Shown: positions 27,247-37,251, counted from the first letter of the stretch. The stretch is DNA of 64,000 nucleotides from Diaphorobacter aerolatus (GCF_014489535.1 NZ_CP060783.1:1116001-1180000), one strand, 5' to 3'. The notes: generated from the letters alone by a model not told the origin. Translations and numbers: made by a program.

Positions 27247-28862
27247 TGATGACGATGGAACCGAACCCCCTGCGCGGCGCGCGCCTTCGCTGGCGCTACG
27301 CCGTCGCGCTGAGCACGCCGCTGATGCTCTCGGCCTGCATGTCGCTGGCTCCAGACTATGAGCAGCCCCCGCTGCCGGTGCTGGTCAACCTGGAACATGC
27401 CAAGTCCACGGCGGCGCTTTCCCCCGATCAGCAGGCCGCCGTGCGCGTCACCGCGCAATCCGGTCCGATGGCCTGGCAGGACTTCATCGCCGAGCCGCGC
27501 CTGCGCGAACTCATCCGTCAGGCGCTCGACAACAACCGCGACCTGCGCGTGGCGATTCTTGCCATCGAGAAGGCGCGCGCGCAATACGGTATCGAACGCG
27601 CCGGTCTTTTCCCCTCGGTTGCGGCCACCGGCGCGGGCAGCCGCTCGCGCACTGCGGACGACCTGACCGCAGCGGGCCGCTCCAACGTGGCAGGCCAGTA
27701 CACGGCACAACTGGGATTCAGCAGCTACGAGATCGACTTCTTTGGCCGCGTCCGCAATCTCAACGAAGCGGCGCTGCAGGAGTTTCTGCGCACCGGCGAA
27801 AGCCGCCGCAGCGTGCAGCTCAGCCTGATCGCCGAGATCGCCAACGCCTGGCTCACGCTCGACGCCGATGCGCGCCGCCTGGCACTCGCGCGCGAAACGC
27901 TGCGCACGCGCCTCGAATCGCTGCAGCTCACGGAGCGCAGCCACGAACTCGGCGCGGCCAATGGCCTCACGCTGGCGCAGACGCGCTCCACCGTGGACTC
28001 GGCGCGCGTCGATGTCGGAACCTACACCTCGCAACTCGCGCGTGACCGCAACGCGCTCGGACTGCTCGTCGGCGACTCGGTGCACGAATCCCTGCTGCCC
28101 GCGAGCGTGGCCTTTGCCGCTGCCACCAGAACGCAGCCCACACCGCTCGGCACCGGCCCGCGCAGTTCGGAACGCCTCGCCTCCGTGCAGGTCATGCTGC
28201 CCGAACCCGTCGCCGCGCTGCTGTCGGTGCCGCAGGACCTGCCCTCGTCCGTGCTGCTGCAACGCCCGGACGTGCAGGCCGCCGAACACACGCTGCGCGG
28301 CACCTACGCCAACATCGGCGCGGCCCGCGCGGCATTCTTCCCGTCGATCACGCTCACCACGTCCATCGGCGTGGGCAGCAACGCGCTGTCCCACCTGTTC
28401 GACGCGGGCAACGGCATGTGGTCGTTCATTCCGCAGATCCGCCTGCCGATTTTCGATGCGGGCAGGAACCGCTCCAACCTGCGCGTGGCCGAAGTCGCGC
28501 GCGACACCGCCGTTGCGCAGTACGAAAAAACCGTACAGACCGCATTCCGCGAAGTGTCGGACGCACTCGCTGATCGCTCCACGCTCGATGATCGCCTCAA
28601 CGCGCAGCGCTCGATGGTCGAGTCCACCAAAAAGACGCTTGAACTCTCCGACGCCCGCTACCGTCTCGGCGCCGACAACTACCTCACGGTTCTCGACGCC
28701 CAGCGCTCGCTCTACACCGCGCAGCAAACGCAGATCACGCTGCAGTTGGCAGAACAGGTCAACCGCATCACGATCTACAAGGTGCTGGGCGGTCAATGGG
28801 GCGACGGCGCGCTTGATCGCGAGGACGTGGCCGACACACGGCTGCCGCCGAACCGGCCATAG
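27243..28862 (+). CDS. RND outer-membrane factor lipoprotein (OprM/NodT type)
   Basis: TolC-like outer-membrane channel completing the tripartite pump, about 539 residues. Signal with lipobox LSACM, followed by SLAPDYEQPPLPV. The two repeats of the family show at SYEIDFFGRVRNLNEAAL and QIRLPIFDAGRNRSNLRVAE, and LLQRPDVQAAEHTLRGTYAN precedes the second. Start ATG 27243 overlaps the pump stop (ATGA), with further in-frame ATGs at 27246, 27249 and 27255. Last gene of the operon; no clear terminator follows. Confidence 0.94.
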   Translation: MMMTMEPNPLRGARLRWRYAVALSTPLMLSACMSLAPDYEQPPLPVLVNLEHAKSTAALSPDQQAAVRVTAQSGPMAWQDFIAEPRLRELIRQALDNNRDLRVAILAIEKARAQYGIERAGLFPSVAATGAGSRSRTADDLTAAGRSNVAGQYTAQLGFSSYEIDFFGRVRNLNEAALQEFLRTGESRRSVQLSLIAEIANAWLTLDADARRLALARETLRTRLESLQLTERSHELGAANGLTLAQTRSTVDSARVDVGTYTSQLARDRNALGLLVGDSVHESLLPASVAFAAATRTQPTPLGTGPRSSERLASVQVMLPEPVAALLSVPQDLPSSVLLQRPDVQAAEHTLRGTYANIGAARAAFFPSITLTTSIGVGSNALSHLFDAGNGMWSFIPQIRLPIFDAGRNRSNLRVAEVARDTAVAQYEKTVQTAFREVSDALADRSTLDDRLNAQRSMVESTKKTLELSDARYRLGADNYLTVLDAQRSLYTAQQTQITLQLAEQVNRITIYKVLGGQWGDGALDREDVADTRLPPNRP

Positions 28863-28996
28863 GCACTGTCGGGTAGGCAAAAAGCGATGAACACACGGAC
28901 AGGCTTACGGATCGAAGGCGCTTGCCAGCATAATGAGTTGGATGATCGTGGTGACCCAGGGCCTTCAACAGATCGCCTTCTTCAAAACAATTGCAT

Positions 28997-29963
28997 ATGA
29001 CAAACAATCGCGGTGACAGAGTTCCCATCGATGCGCAAAGCATCGACGCTCCCCTCTCCAAGGCAACGATTTTTCTGGTCGTGACGGTCGGCCCGTCTCA
29101 GGATGCATTTACCAGCGCCTGCAAGACCCTGGAGGGTATCGATGACCTCGTGAAAACCGTCGGTTTTCGCGACCTCGATGCACGACTCTCGTGCATCGCA
29201 GGCATTGGCAGTGATTTCTGGCAGCGACTGCATCCCGACGCCCGCCCCAGGAACTGAAGCCCTTTGAAGCCATCCAGGGTGCCCGGCACAACGCCCCCTC
29301 CACCCCGGCGATCTGCTGTTTCACATTCGCGCCGCGCGAATGGACATCTGCTTCGAGTTTGAACGGCTCTTGCTCCAGTCACTTGGCAGCAGCATCAGCG
29401 TCGTCGATGAGGTGCAGGGCTTCCGGTATTTTGATGCGCGCGACCTGCTGGGGTTTGTGGATGGCACAGCCAATCCCAACGGTCTGGATCTCGCGGCGTC
29501 AACGCTCGTGGGTGACGAAGACGGCGAGTTTTGCGGCGGCAGCTATGTGGTTGTTCAGAAATACCTCCACGACCTCACGGCATGGCAACAGTTGTCCAAC
29601 GATTTGCAGGAAAAGATCATTGGCCGAACCAAGATCGACAATGTGGAAATTGACGACGACGCCGCTCCCCAGAAGTCCCACAAGTCGCTTGCCACGGTCG
29701 TCGATGCGGAGGGCGTCGAACACGACATCCTGCGAGACAACATGCCCTTTGGCCGAGCGGGCGCGAACGAGTTTGGTACCTATTTCATCGGTTACTCCCG
29801 CTATCTCTGGGTGATCGAAAAAATGCTGCAACGCATGTATGTCGGCGAACCGGCTGGTTCCTATGATCGCCTGCTGGATTTTTCAACGCCACACACGGGA
29901 ACCACGTTCTTCGCGCCCGCGCGCCCGCTTCTTCAGGCGATGGCCGGGGCGGCGCTCAAGTAG
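28997..29963 (+). CDS. DyP-type heme peroxidase (two frameshifts)
   Basis: Dye-decolourising peroxidase of the YfeX-like group. The C-terminal part has the GxxDG motif (GFVDGTANPNG, distal Asp), the probable proximal His in QKSHKSLATV and the distal region NMPFGRAGANEFGTYFIGYS. The N-terminal part (28997-29257) and C-terminal part are in different frames. One extra C in each of two runs (29245-29248, 29303-29306) restores RPQELKPFEAIQG and STPGDLLFHIRAARMD, giving about 322 residues. No Tat signal is seen, so probably cytoplasmic. No strong ribosome site. Confidence 0.87.
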
Positions 29964-30588
29964 GCTGCGTCGGCAACCTGCCCTGACGCGATTCAAAATA
30001 CTCGCGCATCCTCCAGAGTCCCGGATACTCGGAAACAATTCCAGAATCCGTGACCCTGAGCAGCGCTTGGTAACCATGCAACGGTGACGCATAGAGATAG
30101 GTGTGCGGATCGACACGCGTGTATTCCTGATGGAGCCGCTTCACTCGCAAGTCTTCAAAATCCAGCCATACCGCTTCGGAAGTCGAAGACCTGGATACGT
30201 TCAGGTTCAAACGTCGCAATGCGTTGGTATTCGTGGCTGGAGTGAAGCCGAGATCGATATCCCTCAAGCCGTCCAAAGAATCGTCGTGCCGACCGTTGAT
30301 GAACCAACGGTGCCCTGGTTCCCGGACGATGCTCATATCGATGTTGTTCGTGCCGACCCAGCCTTGTACGAAAGCCCTGGCGCTGACCCAATCAGGGTCA
30401 CAGGCCACGCGATACGAAAGACTTGCCACCGCAGCAGTCTGATGGCAAAAAACCGCCGTTCCCTCGATGCTCCACCCGTCACTGACTTGGGTGACTCGAC
30501 AGGCATCCTGCCCATTTTTATCCAGACACGTCCAAAGAACTGTGTGCACGATTTCACTCCGCGTGAAGGACATGGCGGCATTGTGCAT
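29956..30588 (-). CDS. Putative glycolipid-binding family protein (PF06475-like)
   Basis: Soluble protein of unknown biochemical role, about 210 residues. The pattern SDGWSIEGTAVF, then YRVACDPDWVSARAFVQGW, DIDLGFTPATNTNALRRLNL and SGIVSEYPGLWRM matches the family annotated as putative glycolipid-binding. The start at 30588 has GGAG 8 bases upstream; the open frame extends 13 codons further to 30627. The stop overlaps the DyP peroxidase stop convergently by 8 bp. Assignment rests on remembered family patterns. Confidence 0.72.
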   Translation of the reverse strand: MHNAAMSFTRSEIVHTVLWTCLDKNGQDACRVTQVSDGWSIEGTAVFCHQTAAVASLSYRVACDPDWVSARAFVQGWVGTNNIDMSIVREPGHRWFINGRHDDSLDGLRDIDLGFTPATNTNALRRLNLNVSRSSTSEAVWLDFEDLRVKRLHQEYTRVDPHTYLYASPLHGYQALLRVTDSGIVSEYPGLWRMREYFESRQGRLPTQPT

Positions 30589-30628
30589 GGAGGTGGCTCC
30601 AAGCAATCCCATATAACCATCAGTCATT

Positions 30629-30654
30629 AAACATGCAGCACAATATGCATGTTT
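30629..30654. promoter_or_regulatory. Inverted repeat between divergent glycolipid-binding-like gene and ybiB
   Basis: AAACATGC and GCATGTTT form a perfect 8-bp inverted repeat with a 10-bp AT-rich centre, in the short region between the two divergent genes. A dimeric regulator site is plausible. Confidence 0.4.
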
Positions 30655-30682
30655 TCATTTTGCTCACCTGCCATCCCCCATC

Positions 30683-31621
30683 ATGGGCATCAGTCACTAT
30701 CTCAAGGAAATCGGTCGCGGCGCACGCGGCGCGAAGGCGATGGATCGCGCCGAGGCTACCGATCTTTTCGGTCAAATTCTCGATGGCCAAGTCAGCGATC
30801 TCGAGATGGGTGCGTTCTGCATTGCAATGCGGATCAAGGGTGAGACGCTGGAGGAGATGTGCGGTTTTCTAGACGCCACGCACGCGCGCATTTCCCGGTT
30901 TCCCGCGACCGGGAAACCGCTGATCGTGCTGCCCAGCTATAACGGCGCGCGCAAGCTGCCGGTGCTTACGCCACTGCTTGCGCTGTTGCTGGCGCGAGAG
31001 GGCCTGCCGGTGTTGTTGCACGGCATGCGCACCGAGGCCCGGCGCGTGCTGGCGTCCGACGTGCTGACGGCGCTCGGCATTGCGCCGGGCACCGCGCCGC
31101 GTGCGCTGGCGAACGGCGAAGTCGCGCATATCGAAACCCGCCATCTGCACCCCAGGCTCGCCGATCTGCTGGCCGCGCGTGAGGTCATCGGGTTGCGCAA
31201 CCCGGCGCACAGCGTGGTCAAGCTCATCAATCCGGGGGCTTCGAACACGCTGGTCATCAGCAGCTACACGCATCCCGAATATTTCCAGACGCTGGGCGAA
31301 ACCTATTCGGCGCTCGGCATGAGCGGCGTGCTCTCGCGTGGTCTTGAAGGCGAAGTGGCCGCCGATCCGCGCCGCTCGCCACGCTATGACGCCTTCGTGC
31401 ACGGCAGCCATCTGCTGCTGCAGGACCAAGGCCCCGGCACGGCCAGCGAAGTGCCTGGGCTGCCAACCGAAATCGACGTGGCCAGCACCGCGCGCTACAC
31501 CCGGCGGGTGCTCGATGGCGAGCTGCCGGTGCCGCCGGCTCTCGCACAGCAGGTTCAATACATTGCCGAAATCGCGCAACGCGTTCATCAGGAGCAGGCC
31601 ACATCATGCGCAATACAGTGA
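30683..31621 (+). CDS. ybiB: YbiB-like glycosyltransferase-fold nucleic-acid-binding protein
   Basis: Relative of anthranilate phosphoribosyltransferase (TrpD2 group); the E. coli homologue is reported to bind nucleic acid and belong to the LexA regulon. 312 residues: helical N-terminal domain (about 1-75) then an alpha/beta domain (VLPSYNGARKLPVLTPLLAL, PVLLHGMRTEARRVLASDVL). It lacks the typical TrpD GTGGD glycine motif and has SYNGARK in its place, which argues against tryptophan synthesis. Overlaps the cobA start by 16 bp, so the two are coupled. Confidence 0.83.
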   Translation: MGISHYLKEIGRGARGAKAMDRAEATDLFGQILDGQVSDLEMGAFCIAMRIKGETLEEMCGFLDATHARISRFPATGKPLIVLPSYNGARKLPVLTPLLALLLAREGLPVLLHGMRTEARRVLASDVLTALGIAPGTAPRALANGEVAHIETRHLHPRLADLLAAREVIGLRNPAHSVVKLINPGASNTLVISSYTHPEYFQTLGETYSALGMSGVLSRGLEGEVAADPRRSPRYDAFVHGSHLLLQDQGPGTASEVPGLPTEIDVASTARYTRRVLDGELPVPPALAQQVQYIAEIAQRVHQEQATSCAIQ

Positions 31622-32412
31622 CTCCGCCCGAAATCCAAGGCAGTTGCACACTGGTCGGCGCAGGCCCCGGTGATCCTGAGCTGCTCACGCTCAAGGCAGT
31701 CAAGGCCATTGCCAGGGCGACCGTGCTGCTGGTTGACGACCTCGTGAATCCTGCGGTGCTCGATCACGCCTCGCCCACCGCGCGCATTGTTCACGTCGGC
31801 AAGCGCGGCGGCTGCAAAAGCACTCCGCAGGCCTTCATCGAAAGGCTCATGGTCAACGAAACGCTGGCCGGGGAAACCGTGGTGCGATTGAAGGGCGGCG
31901 ACCCGTTCATCTTCGGGCGGGGCGGCGAGGAGATCGAAGCCCTGCGCGCAGCGGGCGTGACGGCCACGGTGATCAACGGCATCACCTCGGGCCTGGCCGG
32001 ACTGACCGCGCTGAACACCCCGCTCACCCACCGCGATCATGCGCATGGCGTGGTGTTTCTCACCGGCCACGCCAAACCCGGCGACACCGGCACGGACTGG
32101 CGCCAGATCGCAAAAACGGCGCATGACGCCAAACTCACGCTCGTGATTTACATGGGCATCAGCGGCTCAGCGCATATCCAGCAGGAACTGTTGCACGGCC
32201 TGCCCGCGCACACGCCCGCGGTGGTGATCCAGAGCGCCAGCCTGCCCCAGCAACGCCACGTGGTGACCACGCTCGGGGAGTTGCGCCACACGATCGAGGA
32301 ACACCGCCTGGCAAGCCCGTCGATCATCGTCGTGGGCGATGTGGTGCGCGGGGTCGTTGCGTTGCAGCCCCGGAATGACGACAACGACGGGGAGTGCGCG
32401 CGGATCGCCTGA
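31606..32412 (+). CDS. cobA: Uroporphyrinogen-III C-methyltransferase
   Basis: SAM-dependent methyltransferase converting uroporphyrinogen III to precorrin-2, the branch point to siroheme and cobalamin. 268 residues, single-domain SUMT type without the CysG oxidase part. Signatures: LVGAGPGDPELLTLKAVKAI, VRLKGGDPFIFGRGGEEIEA and TPLTHRDHAHGVVFLTGH. AGGAG site inside the end of ybiB. A siroheme role for nitrite or sulfite reduction is as likely as B12 synthesis; no other cobalamin genes are nearby. Confidence 0.93.
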   Translation: MRNTVTPPEIQGSCTLVGAGPGDPELLTLKAVKAIARATVLLVDDLVNPAVLDHASPTARIVHVGKRGGCKSTPQAFIERLMVNETLAGETVVRLKGGDPFIFGRGGEEIEALRAAGVTATVINGITSGLAGLTALNTPLTHRDHAHGVVFLTGHAKPGDTGTDWRQIAKTAHDAKLTLVIYMGISGSAHIQQELLHGLPAHTPAVVIQSASLPQQRHVVTTLGELRHTIEEHRLASPSIIVVGDVVRGVVALQPRNDDNDGECARIA

Positions 32413-32446
32413 TCAGCCCCAGGACGATTGCGTGCGCGTGAGCGCC

Positions 32447-32926
32447 TCAGCCCTTGCTCGCCTGTTCAAAGCGCTGCGCAAATTCACCGCGCAACTGCTT
32501 GCGGATCTGCGCGGCCGACCATCGGCGTTTTTCTTCGTCGGAACCCGGCGCGAGCTGCGGCACCTTGGCGGGCTTGCGGTTTTCGTCCACGGCCACCATG
32601 GTGAAGAAGCAACTGTTCACGTGGCGCACGATCTGGGAGCGAATATTCTCGGCCACCACCTTCACGCCAATCTCCATCGACGAATTGCCGGTGTAGTTCA
32701 CGCTCGCCAGAAAGGTCACCAGTTCGCCCACGTGAATGGGTTGCAGGAACATCACCTGATCGACACTGAGCGTGACGACGTAGGACGAGGAATAGCGCGC
32801 CGCGCAGGCATATGCCACCTGATCGAGCAGCTTGAGCACCGCCCCGCCGTGTACGTTGCCGGAAAAGTTCGCCATGTCCGGAGACATGAGCACCGTCATG
32901 CTGAGTTGGTGTGAAGGAAGGTCCAT
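32447..32926 (-). CDS. Acyl-CoA thioesterase, hotdog fold (YciA-like)
   Basis: Hydrolyses acyl-CoA thioesters. 159 residues, one hotdog domain. The motif NFSGNVHGGAVLKLLDQVAY carries the catalytic-type Asp, and VNYTGNSSMEIGVKVVAENI is the second conserved strand. Short Lys/Gln-rich C-terminus. Divergent from the sterol-desaturase-like gene with about 100 bp between. Chain-length preference unknown. Confidence 0.92.
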   Translation of the reverse strand: MDLPSHQLSMTVLMSPDMANFSGNVHGGAVLKLLDQVAYACAARYSSSYVVTLSVDQVMFLQPIHVGELVTFLASVNYTGNSSMEIGVKVVAENIRSQIVRHVNSCFFTMVAVDENRKPAKVPQLAPGSDEEKRRWSAAQIRKQLRGEFAQRFEQASKG

Positions 32927-33025
32927 CGCCGCATTCTATAAATTTGCGGTTACATAGACATGGATCACATTTAGATAAACTCTCACACACTAAGACATTG
33001 AGGCGGGACAACCCTTGAGCGAATC

Positions 33026-34153
33026 ATGCTGGAAAAACTAAACGATTTCACAGGAAGCCATGGAGAGCTCAAAAAGGGCCGTGGACTGATCACCGGCGTC
33101 ATCGCCCTCACCCTCGCCTGCCTGTGCTTTCTGGGCGTGCTGGCGTTTCACTTCCCGCAATACCTGACCACGCCGGAATTGCGCAAGAGCTACGACGTCT
33201 CGATGCTGCGCAACGTGATGTTCGGCGCGATGGTGATTGCGGGTGGCCTGTCGCTCGTGAACATTCTGTTCAACCGCTCGCGCTGGCTTTCGAGCTTCGC
33301 GTTCGCTCTTGTGGCCATCACCGCGTTTCTGGGCGGCCACAAGGTCGAGGTGGATCCGAACTTCCCGAGCGACACGCCCTACATTGGGCTCGACTGGTTC
33401 ATTCTCGATCTGCTCGGCTCTTCGCTGATCTTCATCTTCATCGAAAAGCTGTTTGCGCTGCGCAAGGACCAGCCCGTCTTTCGCGAGGAATGGCAGACCG
33501 ATTTTCACCACTTCATCGTCAACCACATGGTCGTCGGCTTCGTGCTGCTGGCCACCAATCTGATGGTGCACAAGTTCTTCGGGTGGGCCGCCAACGACGG
33601 CATTCGCGGCTGGATCGCCAATCTGAATTTCTGGGTGGCACTGTTTCTCATCGTGCTCGTGGCCGATCTGGTGCAGTACTGGACGCATCGCGCCTACCAC
33701 GAAGTCCCCGTGCTCTGGCGTCTGCACGCCGTGCATCACAGCGTGAAAAGCATGGACTGGATGGCCGGTTCGCGCCAGCACATTCTCGAGTTGCTGATCA
33801 CCCGCACGCTGGTGCTCGCGCCGATCTACGTGCTCGGATTTTCCAAGGAAGTGATTGATGCCTACATCATCATCGTCGGCTTCCAGGCCGTGTTCAACCA
33901 CGCGAACGTGAGCGTGCGCCTGGGTCCGCTGCGCTATGTGATCGTGACGCCGAATTTTCACCACTGGCACCACAGCCAGGATCAGGAAGCACTCGACAAG
34001 AACTACGCCGCGCACTTCGCATTCATCGACTACCTGTTTGGCACGGCGGTGAAAAGCGACAAGCTCTGGCCCGAAAAATACGGCGTGCTTGGCGACTACG
34101 TGCCGAACGGCTTTTTCAAGCAACTCAAGTTTCCGTTTGTCTGGAAGGGCTGA
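33026..34153 (+). CDS. Sterol desaturase / fatty acid hydroxylase family membrane protein
   Basis: Di-iron membrane oxygenase family. 375 residues with several hydrophobic segments (about 20-45, 60-85, 115-140, 165-190, 205-225). The histidine clusters are intact: HRAYHEVP, LHAVHHSVKSMDW, and NFHHWHHSQDQEALDKNYA. Such proteins hydroxylate or desaturate lipids, sterols or carotenoids; the substrate here is unknown. A terminator follows at once, so it is probably monocistronic. Confidence 0.9.
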   Translation: MLEKLNDFTGSHGELKKGRGLITGVIALTLACLCFLGVLAFHFPQYLTTPELRKSYDVSMLRNVMFGAMVIAGGLSLVNILFNRSRWLSSFAFALVAITAFLGGHKVEVDPNFPSDTPYIGLDWFILDLLGSSLIFIFIEKLFALRKDQPVFREEWQTDFHHFIVNHMVVGFVLLATNLMVHKFFGWAANDGIRGWIANLNFWVALFLIVLVADLVQYWTHRAYHEVPVLWRLHAVHHSVKSMDWMAGSRQHILELLITRTLVLAPIYVLGFSKEVIDAYIIIVGFQAVFNHANVSVRLGPLRYVIVTPNFHHWHHSQDQEALDKNYAAHFAFIDYLFGTAVKSDKLWPEKYGVLGDYVPNGFFKQLKFPFVWKG

Positions 34154-34180
34154 GGCCCGATTCCACAAGCTGAGACAATC

Positions 34181-34212
34181 GCGGGTTCGCCAACGGGCAA
34201 CCCGCTTTTTTT
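34181..34212 (+). terminator. Terminator of the sterol-desaturase-like gene
   Basis: GCGGGTT and AACCCGC form a 7-bp stem with an 11-base loop, followed by seven T (34206-34212). It lies 28 bp beyond the stop codon and immediately before the next gene. Confidence 0.85.
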
Positions 34213-34221
34213 GTTTCTGCC

Positions 34222-35462
34222 GTGTCTACACATTCCATCATTTCGACGCCATCATCATCGGAGCCGGTGCCGCCGGTTTGTTCTGCGCCGCGCATGCGGG
34301 CCAGCGCGGGCTCAGGGTGCTGCTCATCGATCATGCAGAGAAGGTGGCCGAGAAGATCCGCATCTCGGGCGGCGGGCGCTGCAACTTCACCAATCGTGAC
34401 CTGGACGTGCGCGCGCCGCACAAGCATTTCGTCGGCCAGAACCCGCAGTTCTGCCGCTCGGCCCTGTCGCGCTATACGCCAGCGGATTTCATCGCGCTCG
34501 TGGACAAGCACGGCATCGGCCATCATGAAAAGCACAAGGGCCAGTTGTTCGCGGATCGCTCCGCCGAAGACCTGATTGCCATGCTGCTGGCCGAGTGTGC
34601 CGACGGCAAGGTCGAGCGCTGGCAGCCGTGCGCGGTGACGTCGGTCAGTCGCACGGATGACGACGTGGCGCGCTATGCGCTTGAAACCAGCAGGGGCGCG
34701 GTGTCGGCGCACAACGTCGTGATTGCCACGGGCGGGCTGTCGATTCCCAAGATTGGCGCAACGGACTTCGGCTACCGGATTGCGACACAGTTTGATCTGC
34801 CGCTGATCGAGCGCCGCCCGGGGCTCGTGCCGATGACCTTTGATGGCGCCGCCTGGGAGCCCTATGCGCAGCTCGCCGGCCTGGCGCTGCCGGTCGAAAT
34901 CAGCACCGGCAGCAAGAAGGAGCGCATGGCCTTCGTCGAAGACCTGCTGTTCACGCACCGTGGGCTTTCGGGCCCTGCGGTGTTGCAGATATCGAGCTAC
35001 TGGCAGCCCGGCACGCCGCTGGCCATCAACCTCGCAGCGACGGAAAATATGGGCGAGCAACTGCTGGCGGCCAAGGTCCGTTCGCGCAAGCTGATCGCCA
35101 ACGAACTCGCAGCCCACGTGCCTTCACGGCTTGCGGATGCATGGTGCCAGCAAAGCGCGGACTGGCAACGGCCGGTCAACGAGGCATCCGACAAGGCGCT
35201 CGCGAAGCTCGCCGAAAAGCTCTCGCGCTGGGAACTGATTCCTACCGGCACCGAGGGCTACAAGAAGGCCGAAGTGACTCTCGGCGGCGTGGACACCCGC
35301 GCTCTGTCGCAGCAGAGCATGGAAGCTAGGACGCAGCCCGGGCTGTTCTTCATCGGCGAAGTGGTGGACATCACCGGCTGGCTCGGTGGCTACAACTTCC
35401 AATGGGCCTGGGCGAGCGCGCATGCATGTGCGCAAAGCCTTGCTGCAGAGCGCGCTGCGTAA
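34222..35462 (+). CDS. FAD-dependent oxidoreductase, HI0933/YhiN-BaiN family (frameshift near start)
   Basis: Flavoprotein of the HI0933 family, function uncertain. FAD-binding fold IIGAGAAGLFCAAHAGQRG, family motif KIRISGGGRCNFTNRD, and C-terminal TLGGVDTRALSQQSME with GLFFIGEVVDITGWLGGYN. The long frame has no good start: GTG 34222 opens MSTHS in another frame. One added base around 34233-34243 (for example CC to CCC) joins it to FDAIIIGAG, giving about 413 residues, the normal length. Starts 9 bp after a terminator T run. No strong ribosome site was recognised. Confidence 0.87.
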
Positions 35463-35517
35463 AACGCGGCGTTCATGCATCATTCGCGTATTCCCATTCC
35501 AACCAGGAGCGCGAGAC

Positions 35518-35862
35518 ATGATTGCCGTGATTTTCGAGGTCGAACCCGCTGAGGGCCATCGCCAGACCTATCTGGACATCGCCGCCAGTCTGCGCCCCGA
35601 GTTGGAGCGCGTGGATGGTTTCATCTCCGTCGAGCGCTTTGAAAGCCTCACGCAACCGGGCAAGCTGCTGTCGCTTTCCTTCTGGCGCGACGAGCAGGCA
35701 GTCGCTGGATGGCGCGCCGTTGAACACCACCGCTCGGCCCAGTCCGCGGGACGCGCCGGGGTGTTCGCCAACTACCGCCTGCGGGTGGCCCAGGTGCTGC
35801 GCGACTACGGACTCAACGAGCGCGACGAGGCACCTGCCGATGCGCGGCAGTTTCACGGCTGA
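35518..35862 (+). CDS. Antibiotic biosynthesis monooxygenase (ABM) domain protein
   Basis: 114 residues, one ABM ferredoxin-like domain: MIAVIFEVEPAEGHRQTYLD, then VDGFISVERFESLTQPGKLL and LSFWRDEQAVAGWRAVEHH, the standard order. These small proteins act as dimers on quinones, heme or unknown substrates. Good AGGAG site; the ATG lies well inside a longer open frame. Downstream of the HI0933-type flavoprotein on the same strand, gap about 55 bp. Confidence 0.9.
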   Translation: MIAVIFEVEPAEGHRQTYLDIAASLRPELERVDGFISVERFESLTQPGKLLSLSFWRDEQAVAGWRAVEHHRSAQSAGRAGVFANYRLRVAQVLRDYGLNERDEAPADARQFHG

Positions 35863-35896
35863 GTGAATTAATAAAAAAAGCGTCACGAACAAGCGC

Positions 35897-37170
35897 ATGC
35901 AGGCTTCCGAAGCGCAGCCCCCGCACCGCGACGACGGCGCTTTCACGGCGATGTCGTGGTGCGCGCCGCTTTCGTGTCCGGCCTGCTGGGCTGGGGCATG
36001 GGCTTCTATGGTCCACCGATCTTTCTGCACGCGGTCGTGTCGGCCAACCAGTGGTCGGTGTCGCTGGTCTCGGCGGCGATCACGCTGCACTATCTTTTTG
36101 GAGCCTTCGTCGTCTCGCGCCTGCCGAAACTGCACGCGCGCCACGGTGTTCCGCGCATCACGCTGACCGGTGCATTTGCGCTGGCGCTCGGCGTCGTCGG
36201 CTGGTCGTTGGCGCGCCAGCCCTGGCAATTGTTTGCGGCGGCGATCCTGAGCGGCGCAGGCTGGGTGACGATGAGCGCCGCAGGCATCAACGCGATGATC
36301 GCGCCGTGGTTCGAGCGCAAGCGGCCAGTGGCGCTGTCCCGGGCCTACAACGGCGCGAGTGTCGGCGGAATGGTGTTCGCGCCGCTGTGGAGCCTGCTGA
36401 TCGCGCAATTCGGCTTTCCCGCTGCCGCCGGCATCATCAGCGTCGGCATGTTGCTGGTGATGATCTGGCTGACACAGCGCGTGCTGAACTTCACGCCCGA
36501 GGCGCTGGGCCAGAATGTGGATGACCTGCCCGCTGGCGAGCCATCCCAAGGCGCGAAAATGTCCTCCACGCCGGCGTCGCGTATCGCCTCGCTGCCCGGT
36601 CGGGCGCTCTGGAAAAGCCCGCAATTCCTGACGCTCGCAGCCGCCATGTCGCTTTCGCTGTTTGCACAAAGCGGGCTGGTGTCGCACCTGTATTTGCTGC
36701 TCGTGCCGATGCTGGGCACACAGGGCGCGGGCTGGAGCATGACCCTGATGACCGCCTGCGCGGTGCTGGGCCGCACGCTGTTCGCCAGGGCGGTCACCAA
36801 CACCCGGGAGCGCCGCTTGCTGAGCTGCGCGAGTTTTGCCATGCAGATGTGCGGCGTGATGTTGCTGATGACCGCCACGCAGTCGGGCCTGCCACTGTGG
36901 TGCGGACTGGTGCTGTTTGGCGCCGGCCTCGGCAACGCGATTTCGCTGCCGCCGTTGATCGCGCAGGCGGACTTCGCCTCGGCAGACGTGGCCCGCGTGG
37001 TGGCGCTGATCGTCGCTGTCTCGCAGGCGCTCTATGCATTTGCACCGCTGACCTTCGCAATCCTGCTCAAGGTCGATGCCTCTCATCTGGGGTTTTTCGT
37101 GGGCGCATTGGCCCTGCAGATGCTGGCGATCACGGCACTTTGGATGGGCCGGGCAAAGACAACGGCCTGA
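35897..37170 (+). CDS. MFS transporter (probable frameshift near N-terminus)
   Basis: Permease of the major facilitator superfamily, about 404 residues in the main frame from GTG 35956 (AFVSGLLGWGMGFYGPPIFL), with 12 hydrophobic segments and a central hydrophilic linker near residues 190-215. The ATG at 35897 opens a short leader MQASEAQPPHRDDGAF in another frame. One extra C near 35944 would join them (FHGDVVVRAAFVSGLL), giving about 424 residues. The GTG start is the alternative and needs no error. Substrate unknown. Confidence 0.83.
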
Positions 37171-37202
37171 TCGTTGCCACGGACTGTCGGCGCGGGCGAG
37201 AG

Positions 37203-37221
37203 CGCTCCCAAAGTGGGAGCG
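37203..37221 (+). promoter_or_regulatory. Hairpin between the MFS gene and the rpsU promoter
   Basis: CGCTCCCA and TGGGAGCG form a perfect 8-bp stem with loop AAG, ending 2 bp before the rpsU -35 box; a T-rich stretch starts about 10 bp later. It could end MFS transcription or bind a regulator of rpsU. Confidence 0.45.
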
Positions 37222-37223
37222 AC

Positions 37224-37251
37224 TTGCCATCTCTTTTTTGGCCGCTATAAT
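37224..37251 (+). promoter_or_regulatory. Sigma-70 promoter of rpsU
   Basis: TTGCCA (37224-37229) and a perfect TATAAT (37246-37251) are separated by 16 bp, about 130 bp upstream of rpsU. It is one of the best -10 matches in this GC-rich window and fits a highly expressed ribosomal gene. The leader in between is about 120 nt. Confidence 0.72.

Noticed and set aside
26847..28880. A 677-codon open frame on the minus strand opposite the RND operon
   Set aside because: Antisense shadow of the pump and outer-membrane factor genes, both of which have clear family motifs.
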